Below, in pieces: positions 16,299-25,720 of a DNA stretch of 37,031 nucleotides (positions are counted from its first letter, which is position 1; each line of letters opens with the position of its first letter). A program made the position numbers and the translations under genes. The stretch lies in assembly GCA_964428055.1 (NCBI GenBank), contig CAYRWM010000019.1:1-37031 (forward strand). Direction: 5' to 3'. The stretch comes from CAYRWM01 sp964428055 (GTDB lineage: Bacteria > Bacillota > Clostridia > Christensenellales > Christensenellaceae). The notes beneath the pieces were generated by a model. It made no database searches. It saw nothing but the letters and a program-made list of their open reading frames with translations, and was not told the origin of the DNA.

Positions 16299-16325
16299 AT
16301 ATTGTATTTGTAATATCTGCAAATA

Positions 16326-16354
16326 TTGATTTAATACTATTTGTTGTTTATAAT
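16326..16354 (+). promoter_or_regulatory. Promoter of the acidic protein-sortase-ATPase operon
   Basis: TTGATT (16326-16331), a 17-bp spacer, TATAAT (16349-16354), 39 bases before the start codon at 16394. Confidence 0.65.
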
Positions 16355-16393
16355 TAATGTGGTTTCTAATATATATGTTTAGGAAGGTTCATC

Positions 16394-17812
16394 ATGAGAG
16401 AATATAAAAGAATTTTTAATGATGATAATGTTAATGAAGAGAGAGTCGAGATAAAAGCGAAAAAGCTTGTTAATAAAGCTTCGGAGTATGATTCTTATGA
16501 CTTAAATGATAAAGATATCTTTTTCAGTGACATAGACAACTCATATAACCAGGATAAAATGTATGGTAAATATGATACTAAATCGGCTGCTGTTAAAAAA
16601 GTGGATGCAGATTATATCCCTCCTTTTTCTGCCGGTGAAATAGATAAGAATATACCTGAAGAAAACACTACTGCTGAATCTTCAGATAATACTCCTGATG
16701 ATCTTGAATATATTGATTCTGATGCTATTAGGTTCAATGATATCAGTAATTCACAGCAATCTGCTGATGCTCTTAATATTGAAGATAATAGAGAAGGTGC
16801 AGGGTATATCCCATTAAATGAAGAGGTTAAGCAGGCTGTAAAACTGGATTCTGATAGGAATGATGGCAAGTATTTTATTGATAAAGAGATAACTCTTTCA
16901 AAGAAAGAATCCGATGATGCTGATAAAGAAGATAAGATTCACCTTCTTTCTGAATTAGATGGACCTGATGATAGCGACATTGATAATATATATCAGGAAG
17001 ATCTCACAGAAGAAGACTATGATGAGGATGCAATAATCTTTACCGATATTGAGAATGATGAAAACGGTAATTCTCTTATATATGATTATCCTGATGAAGA
17101 AGAATCATATGACGAAGAGTCATTTGAATTAGATAATGATTATGATAATGAAGATGAACCATATGAATCCGAAGAGGATTATGATGATTTGTCTGAATAT
17201 CCAGAATTGGATGATAATGATTTCTATGATAATGAAAAGGATTCTCAGGAAATCTTTGAAGATTTGGGTGATGATTTTGATGAGCAGGGTGAGTTTGAGG
17301 ATAACATCGCTGAATCGAATGAAGATATTGATACTGATTTAGATACTGAGGGTGAATTTCAGGAATTCATTGATTCAGAAGAAGATGATGAAGAGGAGTA
17401 TTTCATTGATGATCTTTCTTCTGAAGATGAGGAGGAGCACCTATCAGACGAAGAAGAGTATGAAGATGATCAGTCTATAGATAATGATAATTATCCGGTA
17501 GGTGAAGATGATGAAGATTTGCTTATCGATAATCTTGATTTAGCAAATGACAGGGGAGATGACGATTCGTTCAGCTCTCTTGATCTTGAGGATGATATCG
17601 ATAATCAGAATGATCTTTATAAGAGTGAACCAGGTAAACCACGCGGTAAGAGAAATGCTGTTATTCTAGTTATTGTATGTGTTATTGCTGTTGTCCTCGG
17701 TTTTGGTTTGTATTTCCTTATTAATTATTTCTCTAACAATGATTTTAAGGGTTTCAGTAATCTCTTCTCGGCTGAGAATGCAATTGAAGAAGATATTGAC
17801 ATGAGGGTTTAG
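16394..17812 (+). CDS. Highly acidic single-pass membrane protein of unknown function
   Basis: I do not recognise this 472-residue protein. Residues about 1-30 are mixed and Lys-containing; from about 100, and most strongly 200-410, roughly half of all residues are Asp or Glu, with no obvious exact repeat unit. A basic patch (KPRGKR, about 415-420) precedes one hydrophobic segment (422-443) and a short tail of 29 residues. By the positive-inside rule the acidic part is cytoplasmic, making it close to a tail-anchored protein; there is no signal peptide and no sorting motif. AGGAAGG lies before the ATG. It is followed three bases later by a class B sortase, so the two are co-translated. Disorder, cation binding or a scaffold role are guesses. 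Confidence 0.8.
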   Translation: MREYKRIFNDDNVNEERVEIKAKKLVNKASEYDSYDLNDKDIFFSDIDNSYNQDKMYGKYDTKSAAVKKVDADYIPPFSAGEIDKNIPEENTTAESSDNTPDDLEYIDSDAIRFNDISNSQQSADALNIEDNREGAGYIPLNEEVKQAVKLDSDRNDGKYFIDKEITLSKKESDDADKEDKIHLLSELDGPDDSDIDNIYQEDLTEEDYDEDAIIFTDIENDENGNSLIYDYPDEEESYDEESFELDNDYDNEDEPYESEEDYDDLSEYPELDDNDFYDNEKDSQEIFEDLGDDFDEQGEFEDNIAESNEDIDTDLDTEGEFQEFIDSEEDDEEEYFIDDLSSEDEEEHLSDEEEYEDDQSIDNDNYPVGEDDEDLLIDNLDLANDRGDDDSFSSLDLEDDIDNQNDLYKSEPGKPRGKRNAVILVIVCVIAVVLGFGLYFLINYFSNNDFKGFSNLFSAENAIEEDIDMRV

Positions 17813-17815
17813 TTT

Positions 17816-18685
17816 ATGGCTAAAACCCACCAAAAAGAAAAAAAGAAGAGTTACAATAATGCTGCAAGGATAATCATTATTATAATAGCTGCTGCAGTAA
17901 TTTCTTTTTGTTTGTATAATATAATCTCATATTATGTTAATGCTGATGCGGAAGAATCCGAGTATTACTCTCTAAAGAATTCATATTCCGACAGTAGTTC
18001 CGGTACATTTTCAGATTCGGATGAGGAAGCTATCTCTTCCTCTTTTAAGATTGGATATTTTAATGATGAAAAGTATCTATATGATCCTACATTTACCGAT
18101 TATAAGGATATTTATGCCAACGTTGATGTTAAGGAATTAAGAAAACAGTATCCTGATATTTCAGCCTGGATTTATATTCCAGGCACTAAGATATCTTATC
18201 CCGTTTTGTCTTCTAAAAAGGATCATTATCTATATAGAAATTATAAAGGAGAAAGAGTAAAATCTGGATCAATATTTTATTATAACAAGCTTTCATTTGA
18301 CCCACAAAATGATAATATTTGTATCTTTGGTCATAATATGAAATCTGGAATGATGTTCGGCAGTTTAAAATCATTTTGGTTAGAGGATGATATGTGGCCT
18401 GATGACAAAGATACTTACATATATCTTATACTTGAAGATAGAATACAAAAATATCAGATTTTTGCTATTTATATAGATAATGTTAAGAAAAATAAGATTC
18501 CGGCAAATTTCTCTTCAGCATTGGAAAAGATTGAGTACTTTGAGTCAGTTATGCGAAAATCATATAAGACAAAAGAAATGAGTTTTGATGATGATGATGT
18601 ATTTATTACATTATCAACGTGTACCCATATTAACAACGCTGAAGATGATGACAGGCTCCTAATTGCGGCTAAACTCATTGATTGA
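17816..18685 (+). CDS. srtB: Class B sortase
   Basis: A membrane-anchored transpeptidase that joins sorted surface proteins to the cell wall or to pilin-like partners. One N-terminal membrane segment (about 19-38) after a Lys-rich start, a Ser/Asp-rich linker (45-75), then the sortase fold. Catalytic residues are visible: H173 in IFGHNMKSGMMFGSL, C269 in TLSTCTH and R280 in DDRLLIAAKL. The long FGHNM..G.MF.SL block and the helix between strands place it in class B. Length (289) is normal. The start is three bases after the preceding stop. No NPxTN-type or LPxTG substrate is encoded in this window, so its target is elsewhere. Subclass is not certain. Confidence 0.88.
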   Translation: MAKTHQKEKKKSYNNAARIIIIIIAAAVISFCLYNIISYYVNADAEESEYYSLKNSYSDSSSGTFSDSDEEAISSSFKIGYFNDEKYLYDPTFTDYKDIYANVDVKELRKQYPDISAWIYIPGTKISYPVLSSKKDHYLYRNYKGERVKSGSIFYYNKLSFDPQNDNICIFGHNMKSGMMFGSLKSFWLEDDMWPDDKDTYIYLILEDRIQKYQIFAIYIDNVKKNKIPANFSSALEKIEYFESVMRKSYKTKEMSFDDDDVFITLSTCTHINNAEDDDRLLIAAKLID

Positions 18686-18701
18686 TTAAATAGGGTTTGT
18701 G

Positions 18702-21044
18702 ATGATACATGAAAAACCGGCAGGCCTATCTGATTCTGAAGTTGCAGAGAGGATGCGAAAAGGCCTTAACAACAAGGATATACACAGTATCACTAAATCT
18801 GTTAAGCAGATTCTAAAGGATAATTTCTTTACATTCTTTAATATATTAAACGCTGTATTTGTAGTTCTTCTAGCATTAGCTGGTGCATTTAGTGATATAG
18901 CTTTTATTATAATAGTTGTCTTTAATCTTATTATCGGAATTACCCAGGAGATTTCTGCTAAAAAAACTCTTGATAAACTTGCAGTTGTAATCCAGAAACA
19001 GACAAGAGTTATAAGAAACGGTGAAGAAGCTGTAATTAATACATCAGATGTTGTTATTGATGATATATTAGTTTTGGACAGCGGTGCTCAGATTTGTTCA
19101 GATGGGATTATTACTGACGGAAGCCTTGAAGTAAATGAAGCTCTTATAACTGGTGAAAGTAATGCCGTATACAAAAAGGCGGGGGATCAGGTATACTCTG
19201 GAAGTTTTGTTGTTTCCGGTTATGCTTTTGTAAAAGTCATAAAAGTTGGCATGGATAACTACGCCAGTAAAATATCTCTTCAGGCTAAACAACAGAAGAC
19301 AAGACAGTCTAAACTCATTGGAAGTGTCAATATCATTATAAAAACCGTTAGTGCTGTAATAATACCTATAAGCCTTCTGGTATTTTTTAAGCAATGGTTC
19401 ATTTCTGGAATAGATATTAAACCCAATATAGTTACTACAGTTGCCTCAGCTATCGGTATGGTACCTGAAGGTCTTGTTCTTCTTACAAGTATGGCACTTG
19501 CTGCAAGCATAGTTATACTTGCGTATAAAAAAATACTAATACAGGATCTATATTCAGTCGAGAATATTGCCAGGATTGATACTTTATGTATTGATAAGAC
19601 CGGCACACTCACTAAAGGAAATCTGAAAGTTTCAAGTGATATCGTTTATTCTGATTATAGTATTTTGATCCGTAATCTTCTGAGTAACGTTAATGATAAT
19701 AATGCAACTTTTAATGCTCTTGTAGATTATTATGAAAAATCCAATGAGCTCAATTGTGTTTTTGCCTCTGACTTTTCTTCGTCAAGAAAGTATTCATGTG
19801 CTTCTTTTGAGGGAAAAGGCAGCATTTTTGTCGGTGCATTTGAATCGTTATTTAAAAACAAAGAAATTGATGAGAATACTCAAAAAGATATAAAAGGAAG
19901 AAGATATGTAACTGTTGGCTTAACTAATGATGTTATTACAAAAAATGATATACCAGACGATTTATTAATGGCTGGCATCATTCTTCTCGAAGATGAACTA
20001 AGGGAAAATGTTAAAGAAACTCTTGATTTCTTTTCTCAGCAGGTCATCGATCTTAAGATAATTTCAGGAGACAGTGTTGATACTGTTGAAGAGGTTGCAA
20101 ATAAAATCGGTATTATTTGTTCATCTGTTGACATGTCAAAACTAGACGAAAATATAGATTATTACAGTATTATAGATAATAACGCTTTTTGCAGAGTACT
20201 CCCGGAACAGAAAAGAGAACTAATAATAGCTCTAAAGGAAAAAGGTCATTCAGTAGGAATGATAGGTGACGGAGTTAATGATGTGCTAGCTCTGAAAAAA
20301 GCAGATTGCAGTATTTCAATTGCTAATGGAAGTGATGCGGCAAGAAATATTTCTGATATGGTTCTTTTGAGATCAGATTTTACTGATATGCCTTCCGCAG
20401 TAAATGAAGGCAGAAAGGTTATTAATAATATTCAGAGAGTTGCAACATTATTTTTTACAAAAACTCTGTATTCGATATTCATAGTTCTTTTGACATTAAT
20501 TATTCCTGCCTTTGTATATCCGTTCAGTCCTCTTCAGTTGACAATACTTGCTTTTATCACAATAGGATTTCCGGCATTTTTCATATCATTTGAACCGGAT
20601 TATTCACCGGTTAAAGGTGGTTTTCTTTCAAGTATTCTACAAAAATCGCTTCCCGGCGCGTTATGTGTGCTTATTATAGTTCTATTAATAAATATTTTCT
20701 TTAATAACGATTATTACAGTTATAGTATGATTTCAACCCTTACATATACAGTCATCTGCATTATAGGTTTTTATGTATTTATTAGAGTTGCATGGCCGTT
20801 CAGTCTTTTTAGATGGATTATTTTCGGTATATGTTTGTTTATGATGCTCGGTTCCATTCTCGTTAAGCCGGTTCGCGATTTTATTGGATTTACAGGTTTT
20901 AACAACCAGATGATACTGTTTACAATAGTAACTATAGTAGTTCTACCATTTATATTCTTGCTATTTGAAAAAATGTCCGGGAAACTGTCAAGTTCTATTT
21001 TAAAAGTAATAAAAATAAGAAGACGCCGTATCCTTAAAGGATGA
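18702..21044 (+). CDS. CtpE-like cation-transporting P-type ATPase
   Basis: A 780-residue membrane pump. Visible motifs are the actuator TGES (about 151), the M4 segment GMVPEGLVLLTSMALA, phosphorylation site DKTGT (D298 from this start), and the hinge GDGVNDVLALKKAD. C-terminal hydrophobic segments (about 580-760) complete the membrane domain. No N-terminal heavy-metal CxxC domain exists. The MVPEGLVLLTS segment resembles mycobacterial CtpE, a calcium-uptake ATPase, more than copper or potassium pumps; calcium is therefore a guess. GTG 18699 is an alternative start, but AGGG at 18692-18695 suits the ATG at 18702. It is 16 bases after the sortase and probably co-transcribed. Confidence 0.88.
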   Translation: MIHEKPAGLSDSEVAERMRKGLNNKDIHSITKSVKQILKDNFFTFFNILNAVFVVLLALAGAFSDIAFIIIVVFNLIIGITQEISAKKTLDKLAVVIQKQTRVIRNGEEAVINTSDVVIDDILVLDSGAQICSDGIITDGSLEVNEALITGESNAVYKKAGDQVYSGSFVVSGYAFVKVIKVGMDNYASKISLQAKQQKTRQSKLIGSVNIIIKTVSAVIIPISLLVFFKQWFISGIDIKPNIVTTVASAIGMVPEGLVLLTSMALAASIVILAYKKILIQDLYSVENIARIDTLCIDKTGTLTKGNLKVSSDIVYSDYSILIRNLLSNVNDNNATFNALVDYYEKSNELNCVFASDFSSSRKYSCASFEGKGSIFVGAFESLFKNKEIDENTQKDIKGRRYVTVGLTNDVITKNDIPDDLLMAGIILLEDELRENVKETLDFFSQQVIDLKIISGDSVDTVEEVANKIGIICSSVDMSKLDENIDYYSIIDNNAFCRVLPEQKRELIIALKEKGHSVGMIGDGVNDVLALKKADCSISIANGSDAARNISDMVLLRSDFTDMPSAVNEGRKVINNIQRVATLFFTKTLYSIFIVLLTLIIPAFVYPFSPLQLTILAFITIGFPAFFISFEPDYSPVKGGFLSSILQKSLPGALCVLIIVLLINIFFNNDYYSYSMISTLTYTVICIIGFYVFIRVAWPFSLFRWIIFGICLFMMLGSILVKPVRDFIGFTGFNNQMILFTIVTIVVLPFIFLLFEKMSGKLSSSILKVIKIRRRRILKG

Positions 21045-21053
21045 CAGCGTCTT
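21020..21053. terminator. Terminator between the ATPase gene and argH
   Basis: AAGACGC (21020-21026) pairs with GCGTCTT (21047-21053), with an inner ATCCTT/AAGGAT-type pairing. It overlaps the ATPase stop codon and serves two convergent genes; no long T run is present, so strength is uncertain. Confidence 0.5.
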
Positions 21054-21064
21054 AAATGCTACTA

Positions 21065-22441
21065 TTAATCTTTTAGTTTTTTATCCAACCTGATCAGTTG
21101 TTCTTTAATTGATGACTCGGACGGTCCGCCATAAACTGAACGATTCTCAACACATGTTTTTATATCAATGCAATCATATATGTCCTCATCAAAGAGATTG
21201 GAAAATTCTCTGAACTTTTCTATAGGCATTTCTGTAAGACTTATTCTATTCTCTTCGCAATATAGAACCATCTTGCCTACAACAGAATGAGCATCCCTAA
21301 AAGGAAGACCTTTTTTTGTCAGATAATCCGCTGCATCAGTAGCATTTGTAAAACCTAAAGCAGCGCTTTTATAAAGTTTTTCTTTATCCCATTCAGTTGT
21401 TTTCAACATCTCATTGAACACTATAAGACACTTGCTAAGAGTATCGCATGCATCAAATATCTGTTCTTTATCTTCCTGCATATCTTTGTTATAAGCAAGA
21501 GGGAGGGCCTTCATTATAGTGAGCATAGCAATTAGGTCGCCAAATACACGCCCGGTTTTTCCTCTTATTAATTCAGCCATGTCAGGATTCTTTTTCTGCG
21601 GCATAATGCTTGAACCAGTTGAAAAGGCGTCACTAATATTAACTGTAGAAAACTCATTTGTAGAGTATAATATCAGCTCTTCACAGAATCTTGAAAGGTG
21701 TACCATGCAGATAGAAGCATCAGATAGATATTCCATTGCAAAGTCTCTGTCTGATACTCCATCTATACTGTTATTGGTCACTGAATCGAAATCAAGTTCC
21801 CCAGCAACATAATCTCTATCGAGAGGGTAAGTAGTGCTACATAGTGCACCGGAACCCAGAGGCATCTTATTTGTTCTTTTCAGACAATCTTTTAAGCGTT
21901 CTATATCCCTAATAAACATCTCGGCATAAGCAAGGAGGTAGTGTGCAAGCGTAGAAGGCTGAGCTTTTTGCATATGTGTATATACCGGTATAATCGTATC
22001 AATATTTTCCCTGGCGATATCTCGTATTGTTAAAACAAGATCCTTTATGCAACTAATATCTTTAGCTATTTCTTTTTTAAGATATATTCTTATATCTAGT
22101 GCAACCTGATCATTTCTGCTCCTACCTGTATGGAGTTTTTTCCCTACAGGACCAATTCGCTCGGTAAGGATACGCTCAACATTCATGTGAATGTCTTCAT
22201 CATGCTCGCTGAACTCAATCAGCCCTTTTTCTGCATCATCAAGAATCGAGAGAAGCCCGTTTACAATCTCTTCTGATTCTTGTAAAGAAATGATTCCCTG
22301 TTTGCCCAGCATCTTTGCATGAGCAATGCTTCCAATTATGTCTTCATTTACAAGACGTTTGTCAAATGATATTGAAGCATTGAATTCTTCTGCAATCTTA
22401 TTAACATCAGCAGTAAACCTGCCGCCCCACATCTTATCCAT
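21065..22441 (-). CDS. argH: Argininosuccinate lyase
   Basis: ArgH cleaves argininosuccinate to arginine and fumarate, the last step of arginine synthesis. MWGGRF at the start, HTGRSRNDQVA near residue 105 and the fumarase/aspartase signature GSSIMPQKKNPD (about 278-289, with the catalytic Ser loop) are diagnostic. Length (458) is normal. AGGAGA precedes the ATG. The gene stands alone on the minus strand, without argG or other arginine genes beside it, so the rest of the pathway must be elsewhere. I see no T-box or arginine-operator in the upstream 100 bases, but ArgR boxes are degenerate. Confidence 0.97.
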   Translation of the reverse strand: MDKMWGGRFTADVNKIAEEFNASISFDKRLVNEDIIGSIAHAKMLGKQGIISLQESEEIVNGLLSILDDAEKGLIEFSEHDEDIHMNVERILTERIGPVGKKLHTGRSRNDQVALDIRIYLKKEIAKDISCIKDLVLTIRDIARENIDTIIPVYTHMQKAQPSTLAHYLLAYAEMFIRDIERLKDCLKRTNKMPLGSGALCSTTYPLDRDYVAGELDFDSVTNNSIDGVSDRDFAMEYLSDASICMVHLSRFCEELILYSTNEFSTVNISDAFSTGSSIMPQKKNPDMAELIRGKTGRVFGDLIAMLTIMKALPLAYNKDMQEDKEQIFDACDTLSKCLIVFNEMLKTTEWDKEKLYKSAALGFTNATDAADYLTKKGLPFRDAHSVVGKMVLYCEENRISLTEMPIEKFREFSNLFDEDIYDCIDIKTCVENRSVYGGPSESSIKEQLIRLDKKLKD

Positions 22442-22470
22442 AAGATTCTCCTATTATGTTATGTATAAAT

Positions 22471-22498
22471 AATATACAATTTACACCAGTTAATGCAA
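22471..22498 (-). promoter_or_regulatory. Promoter of argH
   Basis: On the minus strand: TTGCAT (complement of 22493-22498), a 16-bp spacer, TATATT (complement of 22471-22476), 29 bases before the start codon. Confidence 0.5.
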
Positions 22499-22506
22499 TA
22501 TAAAAC

Positions 22507-22535
22507 TTTAGAAGAATAATACCGTATGTTATAAT
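22507..22535 (+). promoter_or_regulatory. Candidate promoter of the ruvCAB-queA-tgt operon
   Basis: TTTAGA (22507-22512), a 17-bp spacer, TATAAT (22530-22535), 17 bases before the ruvC start. The -35 box is weak. I see no obvious LexA box here, though palindromes of that type are short. Confidence 0.4.
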
Positions 22536-22552
22536 AAATAAGGTGTATTGTG

Positions 22553-23056
22553 ATGAAGATATTAGGAATAGATCCCGGCCTTGCGACTGTAGGTTACGGT
22601 GTAATTGATTATATAGATAATAATAAGATCAGTCTTATTGATTGCGGCATAATATCTACTGATGCCAATACTCCTTTTCCTGAAAGACTAATGCAGATTG
22701 AACAAGGAATTATCGAGCTGATTGATTCTTTTATGCCGAATGCTGTTGCATTTGAAGAATTGTTTTTTAATAAAAATGTTAAAACTGCTCTACAGGTTGC
22801 TCATGCAAGAGGTGTAGCACTTTTAGCTGCATATGGACGAACAAAAGAACTGTATGAATATACTCCTCTACAGGTTAAACAGGCTGTCGTTGGTTATGGA
22901 AGAGCTGACAAGAATCAGGTTCAGCAAATGGTTAAGATAATGTGTAATCTAACTGAGGTACCAAAACCTGATGATGCAGCTGATGCAGTTGCGATTGCTA
23001 TCTGTCATGCGCACAGTTCTTTTAATAATTATTCTTCAGATACAAAAATAAAATGA
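22553..23056 (+). CDS. ruvC: Holliday junction endonuclease RuvC
   Basis: RuvC cuts Holliday junctions symmetrically in recombination repair. MKILGIDPGLA.VGYGVID carries the first catalytic Asp (D7); E in FEELFFNKN and the C-terminal KPDDAADAVAIAICHAH supply the others. Length is normal (167 residues). GTG 22550 is an alternative start; AAGGTG at 22540-22545 fits the ATG at 22553 better (seven bases). First of a ruvC-ruvA-ruvB-queA-tgt run, a standard clostridial order. Confidence 0.96.
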   Translation: MKILGIDPGLATVGYGVIDYIDNNKISLIDCGIISTDANTPFPERLMQIEQGIIELIDSFMPNAVAFEELFFNKNVKTALQVAHARGVALLAAYGRTKELYEYTPLQVKQAVVGYGRADKNQVQQMVKIMCNLTEVPKPDDAADAVAIAICHAHSSFNNYSSDTKIK

Positions 23057-23069
23057 TCGGAGATCATAA

Positions 23070-23654
23070 ATGTACGCTTATATAAAAGGAAAAATAAAGC
23101 ATTTTAATTCTAATTCGGTAATTATAGAGAACAATGGTATAGGTTATGAAATATTTACTGATGCCTTTTCTCTATCAGAGATGGTTCTGGAAGATGATGC
23201 TACTCTATATACATACTTTTCTGTCAAAGAAGATTCTCAAACACTTTATGGTTTTTCCAAATCTAATCAAAAAGAGATGTTTGTTAAACTCATTTCTATT
23301 AATGGAATCGGACCTAAAGCCGCACTTAGCATTTTGTCAGTAATTAAAGTTGAAGATATTGTATCCTCTGCTATAAGTGGTAATTATTCAGCTTTTGAAT
23401 CTGTTCCGGGCATTGGGAAAAAGACTGCACAGAGAATTGTACTTGAGCTTAAAGGTAAGGTGGATGATATGGGTATTATAAGTGATACTTATGAATCAAG
23501 TGACAATCCTAATATTATCGAAGATGCAGCATCAGCGTTAATTGGGCTCGGTTTTCAGAGGGGTGAAGCCTTGGAGGCACTATCTGCTGTAAAGAATCTA
23601 GGAGATACGGCAGAGGATCTGGTAATGCTTGCGCTTAAAAGGATCGGGAGATAA
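23070..23654 (+). CDS. ruvA: Holliday junction DNA helicase subunit RuvA
   Basis: RuvA binds the four-way junction and loads the RuvB motor. MYAYIKGKI....S.IIENNGIGYEI is the N-terminal OB domain, ISINGIGPKAALSIL and VPGIGKKTAQRIVLELK are the two helix-hairpin-helix motifs (about 73-87 and 108-124), and the C-terminal domain III (about 150-194) ends LGDTAEDLVMLALK. Length is normal (194). GGAG lies before the ATG, 13 bases after ruvC. Confidence 0.97.
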   Translation: MYAYIKGKIKHFNSNSVIIENNGIGYEIFTDAFSLSEMVLEDDATLYTYFSVKEDSQTLYGFSKSNQKEMFVKLISINGIGPKAALSILSVIKVEDIVSSAISGNYSAFESVPGIGKKTAQRIVLELKGKVDDMGIISDTYESSDNPNIIEDAASALIGLGFQRGEALEALSAVKNLGDTAEDLVMLALKRIGR

Positions 23655-23660
23655 ATATAT

Positions 23661-24686
23661 ATGGAAGAACAAAGCAGGATAATATCAAGTCTTAAAAGAG
23701 AAGAAGACGAAAATACTGATCTTAGTTTAAGACCTAAAACTTTAGATGAGTATGTAGGACAGGATAAGATTAAGGATATGCTCAGCATCTTTATAAAAGC
23801 AGCAAAGATGAGAGGTGAAACCCTTGATCATGTTCTGTTATATGGGCCTCCAGGACTTGGCAAAACAACGCTTGCGCATATAATTGCACAAGAGATGGGA
23901 GTAAATATTAGAGTTACCAGTGGCCCTAATATTGAAAAACCTCGGGATCTTGCTGCTCTTTTAACCAATCTTTCAAGTGGTGATGTTCTTTTTATAGATG
24001 AGATACATAGGCTCAATGCAGCAGTTGAGGAAGTCCTATATCCTGCAATGGAAGATTTCTCTTTAGATATTATAATGGGCCAGGGACCTAGCGCCAGAAC
24101 CATGCGACTTGACTTAAAGCCATTTACTTTAGTTGGTGCAACTACCCGTGCCGGTATGCTAACATCCCCGTTAAGGGACAGGTTTGGTATCATCAGCAGA
24201 CTTGAGATATATACCCCCGATGAGCTTAAAACTATAGTTAACAGATCTGCAGGAATTCTAGATATAGAAATCAATGAAGAAGGCGCATTCGAAATAGCGA
24301 GAAGATCGAGAGGAACACCTAGAATAGCAAATCGTCTTTTAAAGAGAGTTCGAGATTATGCTCAAGTACGTGCAGGCGGACTCATTAGTAACGATATTGC
24401 TGACCAGGGATTGAAGATGCTCGGTGTAGATGGACTAGGTCTTGATAACTCTGATAGGGTAATACTTGAAGCCATTATAAAAAAATTTTCAGGTGGACCT
24501 GTTGGACTTGATACTCTTGCTGCTACTACAGGTGAGGAAGCAGGAACAATTGAAGATGTTATTGAGCCATTCCTTCTTCAATTAGGCTTTATTAAAAAAA
24601 CACCAAGAGGAAGAATTGCTACTCCCAGAGCATATGAACACCTAGGCGTTGATATTCCATCCGATCCTCAGACAAGACTCTTTTGA
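23661..24686 (+). CDS. ruvB: Holliday junction branch-migration ATPase RuvB
   Basis: RuvB is the hexameric AAA+ motor that drives branch migration with RuvA and RuvC. LRP.TLDEYVGQDKIK opens the domain; Walker A is GPPGLGKTT (about 65-73), Walker B FIDEIHRL (about 115), sensor GATTRAGMLTSPLRDRFG, and the C-terminal winged helix ends LGFIKKTPRGR.AT. Length is 341, normal. It starts six bases after ruvA, with GGGAG ahead of the ATG. Confidence 0.98.
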   Translation: MEEQSRIISSLKREEDENTDLSLRPKTLDEYVGQDKIKDMLSIFIKAAKMRGETLDHVLLYGPPGLGKTTLAHIIAQEMGVNIRVTSGPNIEKPRDLAALLTNLSSGDVLFIDEIHRLNAAVEEVLYPAMEDFSLDIIMGQGPSARTMRLDLKPFTLVGATTRAGMLTSPLRDRFGIISRLEIYTPDELKTIVNRSAGILDIEINEEGAFEIARRSRGTPRIANRLLKRVRDYAQVRAGGLISNDIADQGLKMLGVDGLGLDNSDRVILEAIIKKFSGGPVGLDTLAATTGEEAGTIEDVIEPFLLQLGFIKKTPRGRIATPRAYEHLGVDIPSDPQTRLF

Positions 24687-24689
24687 TCT

Positions 24690-25712
24690 ATGAAAGTTAG
24701 TGATTTTGATTATTATCTGCCAGAAGATCTTATTGCGCAGACTCCCATAAAAAAAAGAGATGATTCAAGGATGCTCGTTCTTAACAGAAATGAGAATAAG
24801 ATCGAGCATCGTCACTTTTTTGATTGTATTGATTATTTAAACCCAGGCGATGTTCTTGTTATTAACGATACGAAAGTAATACCAGCTAGATTATTTGGAG
24901 AAAAAGCAGATACAGGTAGAAATATAGAAGTATTTTTGCTCAAAAGAAAGAATTATACCGATTGGCAAGCGCTCCTTAGACCAGGGAAAAAAGTAAGAAT
25001 AGGGGATAAGATAAAGTTTTCCGATGATCTAACAGCTGTCATTTTAGAAAAACTGCCTGATGGAGTTGCTTATATAAGATTTGAATTTGATGGAATATTT
25101 GAAGAGATTCTTTTAAGATTAGGCAATGTTCCACTTCCTCCATATATAAAAAAGGAGCTTAATGATTCTAACAGATATCAGACAATATATGCCGAGCATG
25201 ATGGTTCTTGTGCCGCTCCTACAGCAGGACTGCATTTTACAAATGAACTTATGGACAGAATAAAAGAAAAAGGCGTTGATATCGTTCCTGTGCTTCTTCA
25301 TGTTGGGTTAGGTACTTTCAGACCAGTAAAAACTGAAATTGTGGAAGAACATAAAATGCATAGCGAATACTTTTCTGTTGAAGAGGAATCTGCAATTAGG
25401 ATCAATAAAGCTAAAAGCAATGGGGGGCGAGTAATAGCAGTAGGCACAACATCAGTAAGAGTACTGGAGAGCTGCTGTGATCAAGATGGATATATAAAAC
25501 CAATATCCGGTGATACAGATATTTTTATATATCCTGGATATAAATTCAAAGCAGTTGATTCACTTATAACAAATTTTCATCTTCCTAAATCTACACTGCT
25601 GATGCTTGTATCGGCTTTTGCTGGAAGGGAAAGGATTCTAGATGCATATAATAAAGCTGTAGAAAATAGATACAGATTCTTCAGTTTCGGCGATAGTATG
25701 CTTATAGTTTAA
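24690..25712 (+). CDS. queA: S-adenosylmethionine:tRNA ribosyltransferase-isomerase
   Basis: QueA transfers and isomerises the ribosyl part of S-adenosylmethionine onto preQ1 in tRNA, giving epoxyqueuosine. The N-terminus DFDYYLPE.LIAQTP, INDTKVIPARLFG, CAAPTAGLHFT and the C-terminal LITNFHLPKSTLLMLVSAF are diagnostic. Length is normal (340). The ATG lies three bases after the ruvB stop with no ribosome site, so it is probably translationally coupled. Queuosine partner tgt follows. Confidence 0.97.
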   Translation: MKVSDFDYYLPEDLIAQTPIKKRDDSRMLVLNRNENKIEHRHFFDCIDYLNPGDVLVINDTKVIPARLFGEKADTGRNIEVFLLKRKNYTDWQALLRPGKKVRIGDKIKFSDDLTAVILEKLPDGVAYIRFEFDGIFEEILLRLGNVPLPPYIKKELNDSNRYQTIYAEHDGSCAAPTAGLHFTNELMDRIKEKGVDIVPVLLHVGLGTFRPVKTEIVEEHKMHSEYFSVEEESAIRINKAKSNGGRVIAVGTTSVRVLESCCDQDGYIKPISGDTDIFIYPGYKFKAVDSLITNFHLPKSTLLMLVSAFAGRERILDAYNKAVENRYRFFSFGDSMLIV

Positions 25713-25720
25713 GGAATAAA

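Noticed and set aside
16140..16322. Minus-strand frame with GERIRTSGLLNP over tRNA-Pro
   Set aside because: Antisense translation of the tRNA, again a common false gene.
16980..17600. Apparent GAT/GAA-rich repeats that could be taken for a repeat array
   Set aside because: They are codons for an Asp/Glu-rich protein with varying order and no fixed unit or spacers.
23828..24274. A 148-codon minus-strand frame inside ruvB
   Set aside because: Shadow of a strongly conserved gene; no ribosome site, promoter or recognisable protein.
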